From: Candidatus Woesearchaeota archaeon
GTDB taxonomy: Archaea > Nanobdellota > Nanobdellia > Woesearchaeales > B54-G15
Assembly (NCBI GenBank): GCA_003648985.1
Contig: QMQQ01000006.1
Location: 1-23,321 of the forward strand
DNA: 23,321 nucleotides
Reading direction: 5' to 3'
Shown here: positions 1 to 6,937 of the stretch, in pieces
Position numbering within the stretch: the first letter of the stretch is position 1
Layout: each line of letters begins with the position of its first letter
The notes under the pieces: model-generated
What the model was told of the DNA's origin: nothing
The model's database searches: none
What the model saw: only the letters and a program-made list of their open reading frames with translations
Position numbers and translations under genes: made by a program

Positions 1-463
1 CATGGTCAAGTTTATATGTCAATTTATCACCATCAGGATCGTGAGCAACAACCTGATAATGATATTCTTCACCGACATAAGCAACAGTAACAGGTTCAGA
101 AAGAATTACAGGAGGATTATTCTTGTCTTTATCAAAAATAGGACCTTCAGGTAAATCATCGCCGGGCTCATCAACAAACTCATCAGAAGGATAATCATCA
201 TACCAATCAAAATAGTCTCCAGTTTCTTCTCCACCAAATCCTTCATCACCTTCTTCAAAATCACTATCCCAACTATCATCTTGACTAAAATCACTCCCCC
301 AATCATCTTCTCCAAAATCACTATCCCAACTATCATCTTGACTAAAATCACTTCCCCAATCATCATTGCCAAAATCACTATCCCAAAAAGCATTGACTCC
401 TATAATACTAAATACCAAAATAAAAAACAAAAATCCAAAAACAAAAACCTTGTTAAACTTCAT
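1..463 (-). CDS. Secreted Asp/Trp-rich repeat protein with Ig-like domain (partial, 3' end off window)
   Basis: The reading frame is open from the ATG at 463 to the left edge, giving 154 residues without a stop. Residues 1-25 are a signal peptide: a Lys-containing start, a Phe/Ile/Leu-rich core and a VNA cleavage-like end. Residues 26-73 are a very acidic tandem repeat of 19 residues built from DSDFG, DDWGSDF and SQDDSW blocks. An acidic linker follows, and from about residue 116 (NNPPVI...) comes a segment ending in the HDPDGDKLTY signature, typical of He_PIG/cadherin-like extracellular Ig domains. The start lies 3 nt after the stop of the putative lipoprotein gene, so the two are probably co-translated. 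No Shine-Dalgarno is visible. The role is unknown; an adhesin or cell-surface protein is the natural inference. The C-terminus and any anchor lie outside the window. Confidence 0.8.
   Translation of the reverse strand, partial: MKFNKVFVFGFLFFILVFSIIGVNAFWDSDFGNDDWGSDFSQDDSWDSDFGEDDWGSDFSQDDSWDSDFEEGDEGFGGEETGDYFDWYDDYPSDEFVDEPGDDLPEGPIFDKDKNNPPVILSEPVTVAYVGEEYHYQVVAHDPDGDKLTYKLDH
256..385. repeat. Tandem 57-bp repeat inside the secreted protein gene
   Basis: Units begin at 256, 313 and 370, exactly 57 bp apart, giving two full copies and a truncated third. The copies are nearly identical at the DNA level, so the array is recent or kept homogeneous by recombination. It encodes a 19-residue acidic unit with two Trp residues. 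It stays in frame in the coding sequence and has no spacers, so it is a protein repeat and not a CRISPR array. Confidence 0.9.
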
Positions 464-466
464 TTT

Positions 467-1345
467 TTATCTAGGAACTTTTCTTTGTATAGCTGGCTTT
501 TGCTTTTTATTTGTGTTCTTTGGCGGAGTTTGCTTTTTCATTGCTTGCTTTCTTTGTTCTTTTTTTATCTGTTCTTTTTTTTGCTGTTGTTCTGGAACTG
601 GAGCATACTTCTCTAAAAATTGCTTAATCTCATTTTTTAGCTCGCTTGTTAACTGAACCGCTGTTTCTTTGTATACAGCTCTAACATTAACGCTTGTTGG
701 ATCAATCATATTCCTGTTTAGCAAATAATTCAATATTTTTCTAGCACCTTCATTACTGACATGGTTCCTGTACCAATTTAAGAAGTCATTTCCATAATCT
801 AATCTTATCCATCTAGCTTCAGGCTTACATCCTAATTGCCTTTCAAGCTCAGACAAGTTCACTTCAGCAGAATACTTTTCTAGTGTTTCTCTATTTTTTC
901 TCAGTCCTTTACCATTCATTAAGTTAAATCCAACATAGCACTTAGCTTTCATACGTTTCTGAATGTGCTCATCAATCTTTTTCATTAAATTATAAGCTTC
1001 TTCAACAACCTTCTTTGTCCTTCCTAGCATTCCCTTTTTTGCATCTTGTTTTTGCTTTCCAGCTTCTGATTCTAATTCAGTCAATAACTCAAGTCTTACT
1101 TCCAGTTCTTTTTCCATTCTTTGTAAATTATTATATTCTCTTACACTAACTTTACCATCGCTAAACATGTCTCCTGCATTTTTAATATAATTTTCAGCAA
1201 CACTTTCTGAACGCCCGGCAAATCTATAAACTCCTTTTTCACTTATTTCTCTCGCTATCTGCTCTTTTATTGGAATATTGCATCCAACCAAAGCAACAGC
1301 AGCACCACCAAAAACAGCAGCGCCAACATATTTCTCCAAACTCAT
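467..1345 (-). CDS. Putative lipoprotein, unknown function
   Basis: A 292-residue exported protein that I do not recognise. The N-terminus (MSLEKYVGAAVF...) is a short signal with a hydrophobic core ending in VALVGC, which fits a lipobox with Cys22 as the lipidated residue. The body is helical and charged, with likely coiled coil around residues 70-130, two further Cys residues in the middle, and a C-terminal tail of about 60 residues very rich in Lys, Gln and Pro. I chose the ATG at 1345 over the in-frame GTG at 1354 because AGGAGGTGA sits 5 nt upstream of the ATG; with the GTG that motif would overlap the start. It is the middle gene of a three-gene exported operon, with the start near the stop of the upstream gene and the next gene 3 nt downstream. 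Confidence 0.75.
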   Translation of the reverse strand: MSLEKYVGAAVFGGAAVALVGCNIPIKEQIAREISEKGVYRFAGRSESVAENYIKNAGDMFSDGKVSVREYNNLQRMEKELEVRLELLTELESEAGKQKQDAKKGMLGRTKKVVEEAYNLMKKIDEHIQKRMKAKCYVGFNLMNGKGLRKNRETLEKYSAEVNLSELERQLGCKPEARWIRLDYGNDFLNWYRNHVSNEGARKILNYLLNRNMIDPTSVNVRAVYKETAVQLTSELKNEIKQFLEKYAPVPEQQQKKEQIKKEQRKQAMKKQTPPKNTNKKQKPAIQRKVPR

Positions 1346-1350
1346 AAATC

Positions 1351-1359
1351 TCACCTCCT
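1351..1359 (-). promoter_or_regulatory. Shine-Dalgarno AGGAGGTGA deciding the lipoprotein start
   Basis: The minus strand reads AGGAGGTGA followed by five bases (GATTT) and ATG. This is an almost full anti-16S match. Its last bases are the stop codon of the upstream gene, so ribosomes ending there are positioned to restart. The first genes of most transcription units in the window instead look leaderless. Confidence 0.8.
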
Positions 1360-2277
1360 ACCTAATTTACTTCTTGGTAAATAAGGATTATGACCAAAAG
1401 GAATAACAATACCAACACCAACCTCATACTTTGGAATTGGACTTTTACTTAAACGATCAGTACCGTTAAAATTATACCGGCCTTTAACTTCAAGATAACA
1501 ATTCTTTCCAAGATTTACTAATCCACGCGCTTTAACATAATTACTTGAAAATTCATTTCCAGGATTATATTTGATTTCTTCATTTCCACCTAACAACTCA
1601 ATTAAAACCCTCCTTCCTCTATACTGAACTCCTCCACCAAAATCAGTTCTAACAATATCGCCTAAATGCTGGTATTCCTTTTCATCGCGTTTAACATGAA
1701 ATATGAGCCTCCATCGCTTTCCTAAAGATCCCCTTAAACCATAAAACAGTCTTTCAATATTATCCCTGCCTTCAGCACCCTTTATCTTATAACTTCCCCA
1801 TTCCTTAAATAAAACACCATCAATACTTAAACCAGGAATATCAACATCAATCTTGCTTCCAACACCATCAAGCAACTTATTCTTTAATAGACTATCTCCA
1901 AAGTAACTTGTGCTTTCTCCAACAATAAAAGGTTTGAGTTTGAGTCGATCATTTCCCAAAACAAGCTCAGCTTGGCCAAATACTTTATCATATCCAACAT
2001 CGCCTCTTCTTGCTTCCTCACCACTAATGTATAATCCGAAAGGACCATTATTAACCCTTAACCTTCCTTTTCCACAAGAACCGTCAGGCCAAAATATAGA
2101 ATTAAGTGAAAAATATCCCCTCGTTTTTCTTTTGCTATCTTCTCTTATTGCTACTCTTCCATTTCCAAAAACATTATCAAGATCATCATTAGCAACTGCC
2201 TTTGCCTTATCTATAAGGCCAAATGCAGCTAATGCAGCGCCAATCAAAAGTGCTTTCTTGATCTTATCAACCATCAT
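1351..2277 (-). CDS. Exported strand-rich, beta-barrel-like protein
   Basis: A 308-residue protein of no family I can name. Residues 1-29 form a signal peptide (KIKK, then a hydrophobic Ala/Leu core, ending AKAVA). The mature part shows about eight or more segments of roughly 10 residues with alternating polar and hydrophobic positions, separated by Gly/Asn/Asp-rich turns, for example GPFGLYISGEE, DFGGGVQYRGRRVLIELL and KYEVGVGIVIPF. This looks like an antiparallel meander or small barrel. It has only two or three Cys and no transmembrane helix after the signal. It heads the exported operon: its stop lies within the Shine-Dalgarno of the lipoprotein gene. A TATA-like AT block at about 2322-2334 and a short leader precede the ATG; a second ATG is the next codon. 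Function is unknown, and the barrel idea is inference from the residue pattern. Confidence 0.75.
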   Translation of the reverse strand: MMVDKIKKALLIGAALAAFGLIDKAKAVANDDLDNVFGNGRVAIREDSKRKTRGYFSLNSIFWPDGSCGKGRLRVNNGPFGLYISGEEARRGDVGYDKVFGQAELVLGNDRLKLKPFIVGESTSYFGDSLLKNKLLDGVGSKIDVDIPGLSIDGVLFKEWGSYKIKGAEGRDNIERLFYGLRGSLGKRWRLIFHVKRDEKEYQHLGDIVRTDFGGGVQYRGRRVLIELLGGNEEIKYNPGNEFSSNYVKARGLVNLGKNCYLEVKGRYNFNGTDRLSKSPIPKYEVGVGIVIPFGHNPYLPRSKLGRR

Positions 2278-2379
2278 AAAACCCCCAAAATCAAATTTTT
2301 ACTCCCGAGTAGAAACACTATTATTTAAATTTTTCCATTTTTGCGTAGTATCAAGTATATCAAGGAAGCGAATATAACA

Positions 2380-3249
2380 TTAAATTTTTCTTTCAACATG
2401 CAAATACCCTATTTCATCACCAATCCCAATACTTATTCCAACACCATCTTCAATTTTCTTTAAAAAATCTTCCGGAGAAAATCCAAAGTAGTCTTGTAAA
2501 AGGTACATACAGCCAAGTGCAAAAGGAGAAATTTCCCTACCATTTTTGAACACATCAATAACAAATGCAGATAAATCGCAAGGCTTTACAAAAAATATTT
2601 CCCTGTTAAACTGTTCAGATTCTCTAAATATGCGCTTGAAATCTATTGAACAGATCGAAGAATGTAAAATAAAATTTAAGTCAACCCCACTCAAACCAGG
2701 CTTTCCCACATACGTTACTCCTATTGCATAAACCTTTTTAATCGCATCAAACACATCTCCAATCTCATGTTCTACTCGATCTTTAATAGTTCCAATTATA
2801 TTTACAAAGCTCTTTTCCGATCTTTTTAACACATGCTTATTTAAGTTCGGAAACCCCCCAAAACCAGATATTTGGTTCATTTGATTCTTTTTAGTTACAT
2901 ACACAAGATAGCCATCCCCGGTTTCGAAATGAAAGTGTGTACTAAGATACAACAAATGAAACATTTTTATTAGCTCCAAATCAAAATTTTCAGCACACCT
3001 ATTAAAAGCATGGCCATATGAATATGGTCTACGTTTAACAACGAACTCTTTTTTAGAATTAGTTTCAACACAGTATAAGAAAGGAACTGGATTATCTTTC
3101 AAATCTACTTTTCTCCTTATATCACTAACTCTTTTTTCGAGGCTTTCTGGTAGAGGTTCGCCTTCACCATCTATTCTGACACAGAACTTTCTATCGTCAT
3201 TAGGATAAACAAGATACTGAAATTGCATCCACGATTGGATCTCTTTCAT
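2380..3249 (-). CDS. Protein with a degenerate Nudix-like core
   Basis: A 289-residue soluble protein from the ATG at 3249. The middle resembles a Nudix fold: a strand with DGYLVYVTKKN, then GFGGFPN (where PGG is usual), then a helix with DRVEHEIGD in the place of the REx2EExG box, then strands and a late REIFFV segment. The box keeps Glu and Gly, but most of the metal-binding acidic residues are absent or shifted, so hydrolase activity is doubtful. The N-terminal 100 residues and the C-terminal 50 are not recognised. An in-frame ATG exists at 3321, but a TATA-like box lies 27 nt upstream of 3249, and the longer form would add 24 basic and hydrophobic residues with no support. It stands alone between the exported operon and a decayed gene pair. 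Family assignment is tentative. Confidence 0.65.
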   Translation of the reverse strand: MKEIQSWMQFQYLVYPNDDRKFCVRIDGEGEPLPESLEKRVSDIRRKVDLKDNPVPFLYCVETNSKKEFVVKRRPYSYGHAFNRCAENFDLELIKMFHLLYLSTHFHFETGDGYLVYVTKKNQMNQISGFGGFPNLNKHVLKRSEKSFVNIIGTIKDRVEHEIGDVFDAIKKVYAIGVTYVGKPGLSGVDLNFILHSSICSIDFKRIFRESEQFNREIFFVKPCDLSAFVIDVFKNGREISPFALGCMYLLQDYFGFSPEDFLKKIEDGVGISIGIGDEIGYLHVERKI

Positions 3250-3270
3250 AATTAAAAAGAAAAGTAACCT

Positions 3271-3280
3271 ATTTTTTATT
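3271..3280 (-). promoter_or_regulatory. TATA-like box for the Nudix-like gene
   Basis: The minus strand reads AATAAAAAAT here, centred about 27 nt upstream of the ATG at 3249. This is the spacing expected for a leaderless archaeal transcript and is the main reason for the shorter start. Confidence 0.5.
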
Positions 3281-3310
3281 TTTTGCCCCACTTTTCTTTC
3301 AAAAGAAAAT

Positions 3311-3756
3311 ATGAAATCCATCGAACATGTTTATTATGAAATACTCAAGCAATATGATCAAAAGTACTTTATCACTGGACAAACATTAGAAATCCTCAAA
3401 AAGATATCATTTTTCAAGCAAGAGTAAGCCAACCACCAAGAAAAATCGAATCAAATCTTCCATCAAACATAATCTTCACAGCATATTCAGGATTCAAATT
3501 TAAATTCAAAAAAATTCCAGCAGATTATTCTGAAGTATATATTTATGCAGATGAAACAACTATACAAATAATTAAAAAAAGACTTGCGTTCTCAAAGAAC
3601 GAACCGCCAAATTTCTTTGTCCTTAAAAAAGAAAAACTCACAGAACTGACAGCATCATTGCTTTTTGTTGATTTGTGGAATCTTCCTGAATGGTATGCAA
3701 AAGATTATCTCAAAGCCTTGAAAAAGGAGTTGATAAAAATTGGAATTCTGGAATGA
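3311..3756 (+). pseudogene. AbiEi-like antitoxin/regulator, frameshifted
   Basis: An ATG at 3311 opens a frame (MKSIEHVYYEILKQY...) that ends at TAA 3425-3427. A second, coding-like frame continues to TGA 3756 and reads on sensibly (DIIFQARVSQPPRK... to ...ELIKIGILE). Adding one A to the run of five at 3398-3402 joins the two into one open frame of about 149 codons. The C-terminal half, with VDLWNLPEWYAKDYL, resembles archaeal AbiEi-like regulators that pair with a nucleotidyltransferase; this is from memory. The N-terminal part would be the helix-turn-helix. A true single-base deletion, a consensus error in the homopolymer, or slippage are all possible. The decayed neighbour favours a real pseudogene. 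Confidence 0.6.
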
Positions 3757-3871
3757 AGCAATAATCGAGAAACCACAATACCTGCTTGTTATGAAACAAC
3801 ACACTTATCACAAAAGAGAAGGACCAAAAAAAGAAAAAGACCTAATTGATATCTTTGCATTAGCTCATTAA
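3740..3871 (+). pseudogene. Nucleotidyltransferase (AbiEii-like) remnant with internal deletion
   Basis: A frame from TTG 3740 to TAA 3869-3871 encodes about 43 residues and begins before the end of the preceding frame, the overlap expected of a toxin-antitoxin pair. It starts LEFWNEAIIEK and continues directly into PQYLLVMKQHTYHKREGP and KEKDLIDIFALAH. In related archaeal nucleotidyltransferases, as I recall them, the first piece is the N-terminus and the second the C-terminal helix region; the catalytic GG/DxD core that should lie between them is missing. I read this as an in-place deletion of the toxin core. The assignment rests on motif memory only. Confidence 0.45.
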
Positions 3872-3901
3872 AAAATCAATCATTGGAAAACTCAAACATC
3901 T

Positions 3902-5212
3902 CTAAATCTTCATCCATTCGCCATTCTGAACAATCCTTGATTTTATGCCTACTTCATCACAAAGCTCAGCAAGAGCTTTACTATTCTCCTTATTAGCATG
4001 ACTTGGCAGAACAAGTTCAGGCATAGTCATCATTAGCAATTCTCTTAAATCCTCTCTTGCTCCATGTCCACTAACATGAACATCCTTAAAATACTGAATC
4101 CCCTTTAGCTTAAGCTCGTTCTCGAGTTCTTTTCTCTGCTTTTTATTCAATTCAGTAGGTATTGTCTTGCAGCTAAAAATAATACAATCCTCATCGCTAA
4201 AATCATACTTCAACCTATCTTCAGCCATCCTCCTCAAAACACTTTTTGGCTCTCCCTGATTTCCTGTCACAACGAGAAAATACTTCTCTTTCTTTTTTCC
4301 AATACGCTTAATCTCCTTCTTTATTTTATCAGCATACCTTACAATCTTCACCTCTCTAAAATCAACCAAGCCGAGTTCCTGCGCAGCAACGCAATACCTA
4401 AATAAACTCCTACCAAAAAAGACAACCTTTCTGCCAAGATCAAATCCAAACTTCATCAAAGCCTTTAGCCTAGCAATATGGCTGCTAAAAGTGGTCGCAA
4501 CAACACCCTTCTTTTCAGCAACATCAAATTCCAAATCTTTAAGCATCTCCCTTACAACACTCTCGCTTGGCGTTTTCTGTTCAGTTCCAGCATAAAGCGC
4601 ATCACCAATCAAGACCTTTATCTTCCCTTTCAGCCTTCGTAAGGCATCATAATTAGTCCTTTTTCCAAGCGTAGGAAAATTATCAAACTTAAAATCATTC
4701 GTGTATAAAACAATACCATCTGCTGTATGAACAGCAATCATTGCAGCCTGAGGCGTAGAATGAACAGTATTGATAAACTCAATCTTCATTCCACCAAACC
4801 TAATTGCATTATTCACATTCAACCTAACGATTTGATTATGCAACTTAATCTTCTCATCTCGTAAAATTCTTTCAAGAACAGCACAACAATAAGGCGTTGC
4901 AATAATAGGACATCTATATCTATTTGCTAAATAAGGAACAGCCCCTATATGATCTAAATGCGCATGACTCAAAATTATTGCTTTAACATCATACCTTAAA
5001 TCGCCTAGAATTCTATCATCAGGAATCGCTTCAGCTTCCCTTAAAGCCTTAACAGTCACCTTCCTCAAAGTTTCTCCTTCCTCTTCAGTACATTCTATAT
5101 ATCTTGGAACATGGTAACCCATATCAAGCAGAATAATCTCATCACCATGCTTAACAGCAGTACAATTTCTCCCAACTTCGCCATAACCGCCAACTGGAAT
5201 AATCTCTAACAT
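3902..5212 (-). CDS. rnj: RNase J, beta-CASP metallo-beta-lactamase ribonuclease
   Basis: A 436-residue archaeal-type RNase J, expected to act as a 5'-3' exoribonuclease (and possibly endonuclease) in cytoplasmic mRNA turnover and 5'-end surveillance. The metallo-beta-lactamase zinc motifs are present: HAHLDHIGA (residues 83-91), His151 in VHSTPQ, and Asp173 in YTNDFKF. The beta-CASP insertion spans roughly residues 200-360, including KTPSE, and motif B is SGHG (381-384). Motif C, usually PxHGE, reads PSHAN (403-407): the His is kept, the Gly and Glu are not. The length suits archaeal members, which lack the bacterial C-terminal dimerisation domain. The start overlaps the end of fic by 7 bp, with a GAGGGA just upstream of the ATG, so translation is probably coupled. 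Confidence 0.92.
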   Translation of the reverse strand: MLEIIPVGGYGEVGRNCTAVKHGDEIILLDMGYHVPRYIECTEEEGETLRKVTVKALREAEAIPDDRILGDLRYDVKAIILSHAHLDHIGAVPYLANRYRCPIIATPYCCAVLERILRDEKIKLHNQIVRLNVNNAIRFGGMKIEFINTVHSTPQAAMIAVHTADGIVLYTNDFKFDNFPTLGKRTNYDALRRLKGKIKVLIGDALYAGTEQKTPSESVVREMLKDLEFDVAEKKGVVATTFSSHIARLKALMKFGFDLGRKVVFFGRSLFRYCVAAQELGLVDFREVKIVRYADKIKKEIKRIGKKKEKYFLVVTGNQGEPKSVLRRMAEDRLKYDFSDEDCIIFSCKTIPTELNKKQRKELENELKLKGIQYFKDVHVSGHGAREDLRELLMMTMPELVLPSHANKENSKALAELCDEVGIKSRIVQNGEWMKI

Positions 5213-6090
5213 TTTAGTTCCCTCTCTACAGCTCTTTTATATTCTTTAATAAACCATCTAAGGAATATAAACTCGTTTTTTTTCGTCTGTGCCCTTTCCA
5301 AGGCAGAATAGTATCTCGCACGATTCCTGTACTCTATTATAAACATAGGATAATTCTTATGCCATAATATCCAGTTTATCAATAGCCTAGAAACTCTTCC
5401 ATTCCCATCTGCAAACGGATGTATTGTAACAAATTTCAAATGAGCTAAACCAGCAACCTCTACAGGATGAACCCTATTTAAACTTCTATTCAACCATCTA
5501 AAAAATTCTGAAAGCAGAGCATTTAGTTCTGCAGGTGTCGGCGGAACAAACTTAGAACCACTTATCCTAACTTGGTGTTTTCTTATTTTTCCAGCAATAT
5601 CTTTCTTCGTATCCTTAAATAGTTTGTAGTGCCATTCTAGAACCTTATGTAAAGAAATCTTCTTTTCTTTTAACATCTCCATAAAAACATTAAAATGGTT
5701 TTCAGCTTCTTTCACATCGGCTAAAAGTTTATTCCTTGGTATGATCCCTTTTTCTATCACCAGAGTTGTATCTCTTAATGTTAAGGTACTTCCCTCAATT
5801 CTATCTGTGTTATAAGTAAATCTTATTCCAAAATCCATTAGCTGTTTTTCCTTGACAGAATTCGGAAGCTTTTTTCCAAGCTGAATAAAACGTTTTCTCA
5901 ATCTTTCTATCTCATCATACGTCTGCGAATAAACCTCTCTAAAAAACTCAATCATAACAACCTCTAGATTCTTTGGGAGACTCTTTCCGAGATATTTTTC
6001 TATCGTTCTATACCTTCCTTTTACCCTCGTAACGTGTCTCAAATAATAAAAGATTTGTTTCCCAAGGCGCTTCTTGATTAAAACTACCAT
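5206..6090 (-). CDS. fic: Fic family AMP-transferase-like protein
   Basis: A 294-residue Fic protein. The complete active-site motif HPFADGNGR (224-232), with the final Arg at 235, predicts an active nucleotidyl (AMP) transferase that modifies hydroxyl side chains of target proteins. An N-terminal inhibitory motif of the [ST]xxxE[GN] type appears as TDRIEG (95-100), which would place the arginine-blocking Glu at 99 (class II autoinhibition). FVPPTP at 181-186 lies where the substrate flap is expected. Residues 1-45 are a small basic beta module seen before the Fic fold in archaeal relatives; its role is unknown. It is the first gene of the fic-rnj operon with a TATA-like box 25 nt upstream, so it is probably leaderless. 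No separate antitoxin gene is adjacent. The target is unknown. Confidence 0.9.
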   Translation of the reverse strand: MVVLIKKRLGKQIFYYLRHVTRVKGRYRTIEKYLGKSLPKNLEVVMIEFFREVYSQTYDEIERLRKRFIQLGKKLPNSVKEKQLMDFGIRFTYNTDRIEGSTLTLRDTTLVIEKGIIPRNKLLADVKEAENHFNVFMEMLKEKKISLHKVLEWHYKLFKDTKKDIAGKIRKHQVRISGSKFVPPTPAELNALLSEFFRWLNRSLNRVHPVEVAGLAHLKFVTIHPFADGNGRVSRLLINWILWHKNYPMFIIEYRNRARYYSALERAQTKKNEFIFLRWFIKEYKRAVERELKC

Positions 6091-6110
6091 TCAATCTTTT
6101 TACCCACACA

Positions 6111-6120
6111 AATATATAAA
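6111..6120 (-). promoter_or_regulatory. TATA box of the fic-rnj operon
   Basis: The minus strand reads TTTATATATT, centred 25 nt upstream of the fic ATG at 6090, which fits a leaderless archaeal promoter. It follows a T-rich stretch (about 6130-6142 on the minus strand) that may terminate the tRNA-Leu transcript. Confidence 0.65.
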
Positions 6121-6153
6121 ATTTACTATTAAAACAAAATTGTTGGTAAAATA

Positions 6154-6238
6154 TGCGGGGGACGGGATTCGAACCCGCGCAGGCTCTTAAGCCACACGGC
6201 CCTCAACCGTGCCCGTTTGGCCACTCCGGCACCCCCGC
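6154..6238 (-). tRNA. tRNA-Leu (anticodon GAG)
   Basis: The minus strand folds as a class II tRNA: acceptor GCGGGGG/CCCCCGC with discriminator A, anticodon stem CACGG/CCGTG around loop TTGAGGG (anticodon GAG), a long variable arm, and a T arm with GGTTCGAATCC. No CCA is encoded and no intron is seen. Confidence 0.95.
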
Positions 6239-6260
6239 ATTAGAAAGCAAAATCCATTCT

Positions 6261-6270
6261 AATTTAAAAA
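6261..6270 (-). promoter_or_regulatory. TATA-like box for tRNA-Leu
   Basis: The minus strand reads TTTTTAAATT, centred about 28 nt upstream of the first base of the mature tRNA at 6238. Confidence 0.5.
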
Positions 6271-6316
6271 ACTAATGCTCCTTAATTCTTCAAGAAAGAA
6301 AACAAAGAATGAATAA

Positions 6317-6712
6317 TTATAATCTAGCAAGCTTTTCTTCAATGGCGCTTAACTCACTCTCAATCTTTTCTATTGCGCTTAACTCAGGTTTCGGTATCTT
6401 CGCTTTTTTCTTCACCCTTGGCCTTGCCCCTTCAAGTAGTTTAGCTTCTTCAATTTCAATTTTCTTTTTTGGAAGCCTCACCCCTGTTTTAGGCAATAAT
6501 CTTTTAACTCTCCATATCAGCTTTCCAATCTCATTACTCACAGCCCTGATCTCACTAATAATCTCAAGTTTTTTCTCCCTTACTTTCTTAAACTCTTCAT
6601 ATCGCTTTAAATACTGCAAAATATCTCTTGTTGCTTCGAGTAATTGTCTCCTTAACATAATGGGGTCTTCGATACCAACATATAATGGACTATCGTCTTT
6701 TTTCTTTGCCAT
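6317..6712 (-). CDS. Unrecognised coiled-coil protein (third gene of small operon)
   Basis: A 131-residue soluble protein of unknown function. It opens with MAKKKDDSPLYVGIEDP, followed by two long charged helices (about residues 18-75, likely coiled coil), a basic linker (RLPKKK, RPRVKKKAKIPKP) and a final amphipathic helix. The PLYV-plus-helices opening recalls the PV[FY]V opening of the domain in the two genes upstream, so all three may be related, but this member is the most distant. Its ATG follows the stop of the preceding gene by one base and has no clear Shine-Dalgarno, which implies coupled translation. It has no enzyme motif, signal peptide or membrane segment. A scaffold or filament-associated role is possible but unproven. 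Confidence 0.75.
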   Translation of the reverse strand: MAKKKDDSPLYVGIEDPIMLRRQLLEATRDILQYLKRYEEFKKVREKKLEIISEIRAVSNEIGKLIWRVKRLLPKTGVRLPKKKIEIEEAKLLEGARPRVKKKAKIPKPELSAIEKIESELSAIEEKLARL

Positions 6713-6713
6713 T

Positions 6714-6932
6714 TTACAACATGCTTGGCCTAAACAGGGCTTTATCTACAAATTCAATCTTCTTTTCAATCTCTTCAATTCCACTATGCCAAAGTTCAAG
6801 TTCTGCATCTTCCTCATTCTTTAACTCATTAATCCTACTGAGCAGTTCCTTTGCCTCTGCGAGCTTGTTCTTAATCATATTAAGCAGATCAAGCACATCC
6901 TTATATTCATCAACTTTTACATAAACAGGCAT
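6714..6932 (-). CDS. Small coiled-coil protein paralogous to its upstream neighbour
   Basis: A 72-residue protein. Its whole length matches the pattern of the C-terminal domain of the upstream gene: PVYVKVDEY at the start, a helical hairpin of about 45 residues, and KKIEFVDKALF near the end. The upstream gene reads PVFVRLETY and KKLIFADKILF. The middle is charged and heptad-like. The ATG lies 5 nt after the upstream stop, and a GGTGATC Shine-Dalgarno runs through that stop codon. Function is unknown. The paired, coupled arrangement suggests the two proteins form a hetero-complex. Confidence 0.8.
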   Translation of the reverse strand: MPVYVKVDEYKDVLDLLNMIKNKLAEAKELLSRINELKNEEDAELELWHSGIEEIEKKIEFVDKALFRPSML

Positions 6933-6937
6933 TTAGA

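Noticed and set aside
256..385. Regular direct repeats that might be a CRISPR array
   Set aside because: The repeats are contiguous without spacers, multiples of three, and in frame within a coding sequence with a signal peptide.
281..656. Plus-strand open frames opposite the secreted protein and lipoprotein genes
   Set aside because: They are low-complexity antisense products of the repeat and of the Lys/Gln-rich tail, with no start signal.
2300..2311. Small inverted repeat TACTC-CC-GAGTA upstream of the barrel-like gene, a possible operator
   Set aside because: The arms are only five bases with a 2-nt spacer, which is easily chance in AT-rich DNA, and nothing similar occurs at other promoters here.
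3250..3321. Longer start of the Nudix-like protein at 3321
   Set aside because: A TATA-like box lies inside this stretch at the right distance from the ATG at 3249, and the extra residues look like translated promoter.
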